NCBI GenBank assembly: GCA_030562195.1
Contig: JAUJPP010000011.1
Span: 3,782,001-3,846,000 of the forward strand
Direction: 5' to 3'
Length of the DNA: 64,000 nt
From: Nipponacmea schrenckii
Taxonomy: Eukaryota > Mollusca > Gastropoda > Lottiidae
This document shows positions 44,501-56,500 of the stretch, one piece after another; position 1 is the first letter of the stretch, and every line of letters starts with the position of its first letter. Under the pieces are notes generated by a model that saw nothing but the letters and a program-made list of their open reading frames with translations, was not told where the DNA came from and did no database searches. A program made the position numbers and the translations under genes.

Positions 44501-47500
44501 TATTAAAGAAGTGTGTAAATTGTGTTGAAATGTTATGTACTATCTTATTAAAGAAGTGTGTAAATTGTGTTGAAATGTTATGTACTATGTTATTAAAGAA
44601 GTGTGTAAATTGTGTTGAAATGTTATGTACTATGTTATTAAAGAAGTGTGTAAATTGTGTTGAAATGTTATGTACTATGTTATTAAAGAAGTGTGTAAAT
44701 TGTGTTGAAATGTTAGGTACTATGTTATTAAAGAAGTGTGTAAATTGTGTTGAAATGTTATGTACTATGTTATTAAAGAAGTGTGTAAATTGTGTTGAAA
44801 TGTTATGTACTATGTTATTAAAGAAGTGTGTAAATTGTGTTGAAATGTTATGTACTATGTTATTAAAGAAGTGTGTAAATTGTGTTGAAATGTTATGTAC
44901 TATGTTATTAAAGAAGTGTGTAAATTGTGTTGAAATGTTATGTACTATGTTATTAAAGAAGTGTGTAAATTGTGTTGAAATGTTATGTACTATGTTATTA
45001 AAGAAGTGTGTAAATTGTGTTGAAATGTTATGTACTATGTTATTAAAGAAGTGTGTAAATTGTGTTGAAATGTTATGTACTATGTTATTAAAGAAGTGTG
45101 TAAATTGTGTTGAAATGTTATGTACTATGTTATTAAAGAAGTGTGTAAATTGTGTTGAAATGTTATGTACTATGTTATTAAAGAAGTGTGTAAATTGTGT
45201 TGAAATGTTATGTACTATGTTATTAAAGAAGTGTGTAAATTGTGTTGAAATGTTATGTACTATGTTATTAAAGAAGTGTGTAAATTGTGTTGAAATGTTA
45301 TGTACTATGTTATTAAAGAAGTGTGTAAATTGTGTTGAAATGTTATGTACTATGTTATTAAAGAAGTGTGTAAATTGTGTTGAAATGTTATGTACTATGT
45401 TATTAAAGAAGTGTGTAAATTGTGTTGAAATGTTATGTTCTATGTTATTTAAGAAGTATGTATTTATCACATTATAAATATCTTGTATTATACAATATTG
45501 GTTTTTACATGCGCACATATGAAAGTTCGGTAAAAGGTAATGTTTTTATATTCAGCATTATTTATACACACAAGTTCTCCTAAAGTTCATACATTTAATA
45601 CCATACAGGGATGTAACAGTTTTGAATAAGGTATTTCAACTTCTACAGGAACTATGGCGTTCAAGCACCATTAAGAAAACTGGCCAGACACTTCCTGTTT
45701 ATAAAGGAAAGACAACTCACCTCGGTAAATTATTTAAAGCTGAAACTAGCATTGATGTTATATTACTGGACGCTGCCGTGGATGATGGCTGGCGTGACCT
45801 TTGACCTGATCCACCATCTTGGTTCAACTGGTGTTGGTATTGTGATAATAACTGGGAAATTTCTGCCATCTGATCAGGGGGTATAACTCCTGGAAGAGAT
45901 GCTGAAAATAACCAACATTCAATGATTGTTTGACAATAATGCACATTAAAATGGACACTAAAGCTCATCCACTCAGTTCAATTATATTTTAGTAAATAAT
46001 CAACTTGCTATTGGATGTTAGGTTTATAAACATTTAGAGAAATATACAGTTGAAAGTAACCTGTAGAATTAGATAAATCTTGGTTACCATGACTACCAGA
46101 AGCTTCCTCTCTTGTCTTCTTGTCAACTACACTCTAAATAGAATTGAGCAGCATTTAGTATTTATATCCATAAACAACAATATAGATAACAATTACTCTA
46201 TTAAAATAATTCACGATGTTTTGACGAGGATACTCCAGTCGTTATCAAACAATGAGAATATATAAAACTGTTTAATATCAAACTAGATTTGTCAGTGTTG
46301 ACAATTCTGGTTTTGGACTTTTTTCATTAGTATTAACAGGAAGGCCCACCAACCATAAACAAAATCAACATATAGTAAGAATATTACTGTTTCACCATCT
46401 GAAACTATCGCGTCATTCTTATGTCAGAGAAATAACAGACTCAAACCAAATGGATTTGGGTAACTAGGTCTCTCCTTTAAAATTTTCCTAATTACTAAAA
46501 TCTTGATTTCAAAAATAGTAAAAATTCTAGAGAAACGGAGAAACAACAACCAAACTAACCTGTTTTTCTCGGAGTTGTTGAAATCGGAGTAAATCTTGGT
46601 TTAATTGTTCCGCTTGCTGGGTATCATTCAGTTCCAGGTCTAACGTTAAATCTCGAGACGTATCTATATCACCAGGTGTATCATGGACTGGTCGTTCTTG
46701 ACTAGATATCGGTGATTTCTCTAATAACTATAATAATAATGTAAGAAATTTNNNNNNNNNNNNNNNNNNNNNNNNNNNNNNNNNNNNNNNNNNNNNNNNN
46801 NNNNNNNNNNNNNNNNNNNNNNNNNNNNNNNNNNNNNNNNNNNNNNNNNNNNNNNNNNNNNNNNNNNNNNNNNNNNNNNNNNNNNNNNNNNNNNNNNNNN
46901 NNNNNNNNNNNNNNNNNNNNNNNNNNNNNNNNNNNNNNNNNNNNNNNNNNNNNNNNNNNNNNNNNNNNNNNNNNNNNNNNNNNNNNNNNNNNNNNNNNNN
47001 NNNNNNNNNNNNNNNNNNNNNNNNNNNNNNNNNNNNNNNNNNNNNNNNNNNNNNNNNNNNNNNNNNNNNNNNNNNNNNNNNNNNNNNNNNNNNNNNNNNN
47101 NNNNNNNNNNNNNNNNNNNNNNNNNNNNNNNNNNNNNNNNNNNNNNNNNNNNNNNNNNNNNNNNNNNNNNNNNNNNNNNNNNNNNNNNNNNNNNNNNNNN
47201 NNNNNNNNNNNNNNNNNNNNNNNNNNNNNNNNNNNNNNNNNNNNNNNNNNNAATTCTAGTTTTTTTATTTCTGTCGTTAATTGTCTTGTTCTATCTTCTA
47301 ATTCTTTCACTCTCTCTTCAGCTTCATCTGTTTTTCTCTACATTATAATATCATAAATATAATCACAATTCTCCAGTCCAGGAGTGGACAAGTGTTTTGA
47401 CATTAAATTAAGTAAAGTAATCATAGGACAAGAAATAATCGAAGTGTTTATGAAGACGGTGTTAAGCGGAAAAGTTAGATGACGGGACAATAAAAATGTG

Positions 47501-50500
47501 ATCATAAACTACTGAAGTGTTTGTGAAGAAGACATTTAGCCAAAATGTTAGACAGGACAATAGTATATATTTTTAATTGTTTTCCACTGTGGGTATCTAT
47601 AATATAGTTTAATATGTTAGACAACAGACAATAGTATATATTTTTAATTGTTTTCCACTGTGGGTATCTATAATATAGTTTAATATGTTAGACAACGGAC
47701 AATAGTATATATTTTTAATTGTTTTCCACTGTGGGTATCTATAATATAGTTTAATATGTTAGACAGGACAATAGTATATATTTTTAATTGTTTTCCACTG
47801 TGGGTATTTATAATATAGTTCAAAAGGTTAGACGACAGGACAATAGTATATATTGATATCAATCTATTCATTTTAACTGGCATTATCATATTATTCTTAA
47901 TATTTTACCTGTTCCTGATGTGAGTGGCGTAATAAATTTGAGTAAAAACTTAGCTAAACGTGAGAAATGTTTAGTAGCCCTGGAGCCTGAGTCTGGGCAT
48001 TATACTGCTAACACTAAAACAACTATTTTTATCAAAGTTGTGCAGTTAGTAAGAGTAATATAAAAAGGAATACATCACATATTAAAATAATTCTCTCCAT
48101 CAAACAAAAAGGTACATACCCTTTCCATGTGTATCACTTTTAAATTAGCATCTTTAACTTCATCTATTTTACTCAACAAATCTTGTTCCCGCCTGTAAAA
48201 CTCATCTTGTTCCTAGTAATAGAGAAATAAACAGAGAGAATATTACACCAGTATTGGTATGATAAATCAATACACAGTTTGACATGTTTATTGGTGAAAA
48301 TAATCCAGTTTTCATTCTCTAGCTAACTTAGGTAGGTCCAGTACTCAGCTGTAAATAGGTATTAATAATCTAGGAAAGATCAAAAGGTTTGACCAAGTTG
48401 TTAAAAAGATCATTAACTATGAACCTAAGTTGTAATCCTTGTTACAAGGACCAGCTGGTAGAAAGGATCCTTGAGAACCTAAGTTGTTATCCTTGTAAAA
48501 TCAATACCAAAAGGTTTGACCAAGGACCAGCTGGTAGAAAGGATCCTTGAGAACCTAAGTTGTTATCCTTGTAAAATCAATACCAAGAGGTTTGACCAAG
48601 GACCAGCTGGTAGAAAGGATCCTTGAGAACCTAAGTTGTTATCCTTGTAAAATCAATACCAAGAGGTTTGACCAAGGGCCAGCTGCTAGAAAGGATCCTT
48701 GAGAACCTAAGTAATTATCCTTGTAAAATCAATACCAAGAGGTTTGACCAAGGGCCAGCTGCTAGAAAGGATCCTTGAGAACCTAAGTTATTATCCTTGT
48801 AAAATCAATACCAAGAGGTTTGACCAAGGACCAGCTGGTAGAAATGAAATGAATGGAGTTTTACGTCCTACTCTTCTGCACCTTATGGGCTAATGAAGAC
48901 GGGGACCAGCTGGTAGAAAGGATCCTTGAGAACCTAAGTTGTTATCCTTGTAAAATCAATACCAAGATAATTAACCAAGGGCCAGCTGGTAGAAAGGATC
49001 CTTGTGAACCTAAGTTGTTATCCTTGTAAAATCAATACCAAGAGGTTTGACCAAGGACCAGCTGGTAGAAAGGATCCTTGAGAACCTAAGTTATTATCCT
49101 TGTAAAATCAATACCAAGAGGTTTGGCCAAGAACCAGCTGGTAGAAAGGATCCTTGAGAACCTAAGTTATTATCCTTGTAAAATCAATACCAAGAGGTTT
49201 GACCAAGAACCAGCTGGTAGAAAGGATCTTTGAGAACCTAAGTTGTTATCCTTGTAAAATCAATACCAAGAGGTTTGACCAAGGACCAGCTGGTAGAAAG
49301 GATCCTTGAGAACCTAAGTTATTATCCTTGTAAAATCAATACCAAGAGGTTTGACCAAGGACCAGCTGGTAGAAATGAAATGAATGGAGTTTTACGTCCT
49401 ACCCCGCATCTTATGGGCTAATGAAGACGGAGACCAGCTGGTAGAAAGGATCCTTGAGAACCTAAGTTGTTATCCTTGTAAAATCAATACCAAGAGGTTT
49501 GACCAAGGACCAGCTGGTAGAAAGAATCCTTGAGAACCTAAGTTGTTATCCTTGTAAAATCAATACCAAGAGGTTTGACCAAGAACCAGCTGGTAGAAAG
49601 GATCTTTGAGAACCTAAGTTGTCATCCTTGTAAAATCATTCCAAAAGGTTTGACCAAGGACCAGCTGGTAGAAAGAATCCTTGTGAACCTACGTTGTTAT
49701 CCTTGTAAAATCAATACCAAGATGTTTAACCAAGGACCAGCTGGTAGAAAAGATCCTTAACTGTGAACCTAAGTTGTTATCCTTGTAAAATCAATACCAA
49801 GAGGTTTGACCAAGGACCAGCTGGTAGAAAAGATCCTTAACTGTGAACCTAAGTTGTTATCCTTGAAAATCAATACCAAGAGGTTTGACCAAGGACCAGC
49901 TGGTAGAAAGGATCCTTGTGAACCTAAGTTGTTATCCTTGTAAAATCAATACCAAGATGTTTAACCAAGGACCAGCTGGTAGAAAAGATCCTTGTGAACC
50001 TAAGTTGTTATCCTTGTAAAATCATTACCAAGATGTTTAACCAAGGACCAGCTGGTAGAAAGGATCCTTGTGAACCTAAGTTGTTATCCTTGTAAAATCA
50101 TTACCAAGATGTTTAACCAAGGACCAGCTGGTAGAAAGGATCCTTCTGAACCTAAGTTGTTATCCTTGTAAAATCATTACCAAGAGGTTTGACCAAGGAC
50201 CAGCAGGTACAAAGGATCCTAGTGAACCTAAATTGTTATCCTCATAAAATCAATACCAAAAGGTTTGACCAAGGACCAGCTGGTAGAAAGGATCCTTAAC
50301 TGTGAACCTAAGTTGTTATCCTTGTAAAATCAATACCAAGAGGTTTGGTCAAGGGCCAGCTGGTAGAAAGGATCCTTGTGAACCTAAGTTGTTATCCTTG
50401 TAAAATCAATACCAAGAGGTTTGACCAAGTACCAGCTGGTAGAAAAGATCCTTGTAAACCTAAGTTGTTATCCTTGTAAAATCAATACCAAAAGGTTTGA

Positions 50501-53500
50501 CCAAGGACCAGCTGGTAGAAAGGATCCTTGTGAACCTAAGTTGTTATCCTTGTAAAATCAATACCAAGATGTTTAACCAAGGACCAGCTGGTAGAAAGGA
50601 TCCTTGTGAACCTAAGTTGTTATCCTTGTAAAATCAATACCAAGATGTTTGACCAAGGACCAGCTGGTAGAAAAGATCCTTTACTGTGAACAGAAGGGAT
50701 CTTCTTTTACCCTTTAAAAAATCATGGTTTCTCTTTCCTTTCTTTTATAAGTGTACTGGGTAGTTTGTCATCTACTGTGGTGGTTGGTAAGGGACAATTA
50801 AAGGGATAATAGTCGTTAGAATACACTCGTCCTACGGCTTATATTTGTGTTTAATATTGACTATTAGTTCAATTAGTATGCATCCCACAGTTTACCAAAT
50901 TTTAAAAAGCCACAAAAAAATATATTCGGAATTTTAAAAAAAAGTGAGCCAGCGACGATTCCATTCAGTTTGAGAATAAAAGCGTCTGGTAAATCAACGC
51001 TAAAACATCATTGTGGAATTCAACAGTAGGGGTCAAGGACGCGTGAAAATCCGCATGTTAGAGTTACTTCCCTTTATATTTACACGATTTGAAAATCGCT
51101 TGATGGATGGCTCAAGCGTTTTATGATTAACTACTTTATTTTGGGGATTTATCAGATTTTAGAGGGATTTTGATGTATAGGTAAGTCCACTGATGGATAT
51201 ATACTGTTATTGTCCAAATTTGAGTGAACTTAAAATTTTATGTTCGTTCTAACGCCTATTATCCCTTTAAAACAAGATATCAGAGACTAGAAACCAGCTT
51301 ACATGATGAAGTCTATCTTGGGCAACTTGAGCTCGTTTTTCAGCCAGATCTCTGGATTCTTTAAGTTGATCCCATTCTATCATCATTAAACTGGACTTTT
51401 CTCTTTCACCTTCCAATAACTCAACAGTCGATTTCTTTTCTTTTACTAGATCTTTTACCTGGAAATATCACATTCTTCTATTATAACAAACTCTTATTCT
51501 CAAACAGGCTTTCTTGTTAAACATGGTACAGAGTTGAGGGTTGTATACATACACTTATATATATATATTGGTGAAATGACGACAGGTTGTGCCAAGAACA
51601 CGGTTTACCAAACAACAGATTGATCAAGAATACAAAATTCCACAACAAGCCCACCTAGCTTATCTTATCACACCTAGCTTATCCTATCACACCTAGCAAT
51701 ATAACAAGTAAATGTTGGACAACCTCATCATGAACTGGATGTCTGAAATTTAATAATTAGAGGTGTTTATATGAGTTGGACCCACCTTGATTTCCAGTGT
51801 ATTTATTTGTTCTGTAAACAACATTCTCTCAGACTGGAATCTCTCTTCCATTTCACTTATCTTTCTATCAAAATTATTCTGAACCTAAAAAAAAATAATT
51901 TCAAAACAATTTAATCCTTCGTGTCTACAATACTTCTTTAACAATATAAGAGAGTCAGTAGAAAACCAAAAGATATGTTATAATAGTCAGAACATACCAG
52001 TTGTTGTTTTTGAAAACTTTCTTCCATCTTGCCTTTTTCCTTCATTAAAACTTTTAAATATTCATCTTTCTCAAGTTCTCGTTTTTTCCAGCCTTCGACC
52101 ACTCGAGCTAGTTGTTTATCTAACTGTTCTATCATAACGTCTTTCTTTTTATCTGTTGATATGGCAACCGCTACCTGTTGTTGACTCTCCAGTAACTGAA
52201 AACAAAATATCAATAAAAAAAACACGAATTTTACGATGAAATATCTAGCAGAAAATATTTAATTATCTTAAAATGTACATTATATATTCAAAAATAAACA
52301 AACAAAACAAAATTAAAACTAGAATTGCTTACAATTATGAACGTATTTCGAGAGCCTTAAAATATTATGTAGGCTAAATTTGCAATTACCTACATCTAGA
52401 CAATATATTGAACATCATTTGACCTAGTTTTCAAAGTCATAAAATAATTAGGTCACACCTTCCGTAACGGTTAATGATGGCGAAAATATGAAAATTATCA
52501 ATTTTTGCTGTATGTAAGTACACTTATCTCTATGAATTTTTTAAGTAAGCCAAATAAAAAAATATCTACTCGTAGACAATATATTGAATATTATTTGACC
52601 TAATTTTCAAGGTCATAGATTAAGTGGGTCACACCTTCCGTAGCCGTTAAAGTGACCTAATTTTGAAAAAATCGAAATTTAAATAATTCGAAAGAAAATA
52701 CGAAATTTGAAAATCGGTCTCCAAGAAAAGGTAGATAATGATCCATTGTATCTATGTGCTAACTTTCATCAAAATCGGTCTATCAGTAGTGTCTGAATTT
52801 CGGATTTAAGAATTGTAACGAAAATTCAAAATGGCGGCCGATATGGCAGCTCGACCTAATTATTCAGGTCAAATCGATTACTATTGACAAGTTATTTATA
52901 AAACAGTTTTCACTTTTCACCTAGCAGTTATAGACCGGAAGTTACGTAATTACGTCATTTGAGGCTAAACCGGAAGTGGATTTTTTTTCTTCACATTTTT
53001 TCAAAAATTATAAACATATCGCCTATCAACTGGTAAAGTTTCAAAATTTTACCATTTATATTAAAGGAGAAATCACGGTCTGAAATTTTTGCCGATGACC
53101 CTTGAATATTGAATTGCAAATCGTGGGTAAAATAATTAACCTAATTGCATAAAACCTATAATTGTTAGTTGACAAATACATTGAAGTTTTCAAATCTGAA
53201 AATCCGGTCAAAATCGAACTGAAAATAAACTTGCTAAAGCAAAAAAACCTGAACTTCCGGTTCTCACTTCCTGTCAGAGATAGAACTTCCGGTTTTGTTT
53301 TATTTGATAATAGAAATCATTCTAAGATCAACTGTAGATTTAGAATTTCTGCACCTTTTACCAGTTTGTCTGCAAACTCATCCAAGAATTACAAAAAAAA
53401 AAAAAAAAATAAAATAATCCGAACGATTACAATACGTTTTCGCCAAAGTCGAAATACGTAATTGGTTCAGAAGTAGATCAGTAAGGACAAAAACCCTAAA

Positions 53501-56500
53501 ACGCGTGTTTATTATTTTTACTTACCGGTGCGTCATTTCCGATTAATGCAAAAATGAGTCATTTTAGAATCATCCACTAAGGACATGCATGGGATGTTAG
53601 AATGTCGTGTCAGATTATGTGTGGTATTTGCAGTTTTGTTTTGTCAGGGTAACGTGACCAGAATTGGGCGAAAAACAATACACTACAACTAGCTATTTCC
53701 AAGAGAATTGATAATCTAATTATTTAAGGATTAAAAGTTGGTCTTACTAACATTATTGGTGTGTAAACGTAGTTGATCACGTGACAAACTGAATAAATAA
53801 CGAAGTGACCTATGTATGTTTGTGGCGTGATCAACTACGTTTACACGCTAATAATGTTAGTGAGACCAACGTTTAATTCTTATATTTATATTGTTGATAC
53901 TTTTATTACCACAATTTCACTGTTTTATATAAAATTGATACAAATCTTAGATAAAGTCATTGATGAACCTCGACTACATCATAGTGTCACATGATATACT
54001 ACAGTTTATTGTAAAATAAACACCAGTTTGTGTAACTGGTTTATTGAAGGGAGTGATAGTAGAAATGTTATTATTTATATAAATCTGTTTCTTACCTTAG
54101 CATTTAATTGTTGAATCTGTTCTTCACAATGCTAAAAATAAAATATTTAAATAAATAAATTATTTTCAAACAGAAAGATACACTACTTTCAATTTTCCAT
54201 TGTCTTTTGTAAGGATCGGAGCATAACTTAAGCACAATTGGACTTGTTTTTTGCACAATTCAAACATTATGGTCTGCTTTTTTCTGAGTCAGACTTCCAA
54301 CGTACAATCAGACATTGGGAAACTGGTTTGAAAAATCAGAAAGTTTTATAATGAACCAACTCTGGCGTCTCAATAATCAAGTCGACTCCCTGCACCACTA
54401 GAGCTCCCTACCAAAGCCTTGAGGAAGTATGATATGAGGGGGTGAGGTTTGGACAAGATCAATTTCATTCACTTGTATTACCACAGCCTTGATAAAGTAT
54501 GATGAAAGGCGAATGAAACGTCTAAACACTTGGACCAATCAACGACACAGGTTGTACGTTACCTTTCTACGATATCTCTCACGTTCTAGAGCATCTCGTA
54601 AATACTGATTCTCATTCTGTACCGACGATTCCGTTCTCACATTACCAGCCTTCATATCTGTAAATATCTTGGAAGAAAAACTCGGAAAATTCTCAAAAAT
54701 ATTAGGCACATCTTCTGGCACTCTACCCCTGAAAAAATCACCCAAAAAAACGTCAGTTAATTTCACTCCAGGTAATGACATGACCTGTGTAGGCGGCCAT
54801 GTGTAAGTTGCCGGCATAACTAGATTTGACATTAAACAGCGTTAGTTCATAAGTTGTTATTAATCCGCAATTTGGTTCTAGTTTCAACGAATTTAGACAA
54901 GAAATTTAAAACTGCTGGACAAATTCGCAAACTAATTAAAAATCAGTGAACTGACTGTTTGGATTAATGGTGTTTTATAGTTTTAATTAGGTTTGATAGA
55001 TCGTTAAAAACAATCCTATACCTACCCTAGTAATGAACTAGTATCTAGACTTTGCCCTGCACGAGCTATAGGATGTTCCAGTATTAATTCACTGGGACTG
55101 GTGTTAGCATCTGCAACAGGAACATCTGAAAATACATAGAGTATATTCTTATTAAAAATGATTAATGATCAGCCTTCTATATACACAACCTCGATATTAT
55201 ATCAAGAATTAAAACGTTCAATTTTGTACCCAAACAACTATTCGTGGATCTATTAACTACTTAATACTTTGGTTAGCACAAGATTATGAAGAATAACTGC
55301 TTTTTACGCAATTTAATATTTCAAGATAATCCCTGTACCAAGTTATATATAGATTGTTTTGTCAAGTCTCTCAGTGTCGCATCTTGTATATATAACTAGT
55401 GCTGGATAATCAAAGTATTTAACTTTTGATTAACTGGTATAAATAGAAACATGTTATTATCCAATCAGAATAAAGAAGTTTCCACTCCGATTGCTTTATT
55501 TTTATTTTGGTACTTATTTTTTTATTCTCAATTAGAACTGAATACATTTTATTCTATTGTTAAGCTGCTTTATTGTTTCTCAAAACGCAACCAGCATGTA
55601 ATAAATAATTATTGTAAGTCATGAAATACCCTTTCAAAGTGAGGTATTTATAGCACTGTTGTAAATCTGTATTACAAGAGAGAAATCCCGGCAAATTTCA
55701 CCGGTAAAAAGCTGATTTGTCAATGCAATTTACTCATTGAAAATATCTTGGATTAATCGAATACAAATTGAATTATGCTGTCGAATAGTAAGAATCACTA
55801 TTGGTGTGAGCACTAATACACACTCTACTTTAGTTTCTATATTCATCTTCAGCTTTACAAACACTTTTGTTGAGTTTCACTTTTTTATAAATAAACACAT
55901 TATTACTTAACCTTTATAATCTAATAAGGATTAATATATCATATTTTCACGTTTTTATGAAATATATTATACAGTACATCTGAGGATGATTTGTGGTAAA
56001 TATTGCTACTTATAAATGTCTAAAAAATAATTAAAATATTTAACAAACTTATTTTATATTGTTATCTTACCACTGAAAGAGTTGCCTGTGGAACGTAACA
56101 TATTGTGAAGATGAGCTCGGACATCTTCCATACCCTGTATATCAACATTAACATCCCCTGAGGGGTAGAGACTGCCCCCTCCTCCCCCACTCCTTCTAAC
56201 ACCCTGGTTACTCTGATTACCCTGGTTTACTGCCATCTGAACATTCTGTAAATATAAAGGTGTTGATTACTATCAGAATTTCCAATTGTTTTCATGTCAG
56301 GTCCCAATGGCTCCTGTAATAAAACATGCCTAACCATTTATACGATCACTGATGATACAAAATTTATACTATTATTAGAATTACAGGAACCACAGACATC
56401 TGATTGTAAATGGAATTGTGTAAATTGATGCTATCAGTGTTTCTGATACACATAGAATACAGACGTCTGATCGAATATTGGATTCTATTTGTCCCGCAAT

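Noticed and set aside
43917..45518. Repeat proteins of 513 and 533 residues on opposite strands
   Set aside because: Pure 45 bp tandem array inside a centrobin intron; open frames on both strands follow from unit length.
46702..47310. 202-codon minus-strand frame across the second gap
   Set aside because: It joins a real centrobin exon end to intron through unknown sequence; only the part at 47252-47310 is coding.
52930..53300. Internal promoter from clustered CCGGAAGT motifs
   Set aside because: The motifs occur in diverged repeated sequence within an intron, with no exon nearby; an old transposon is more likely.
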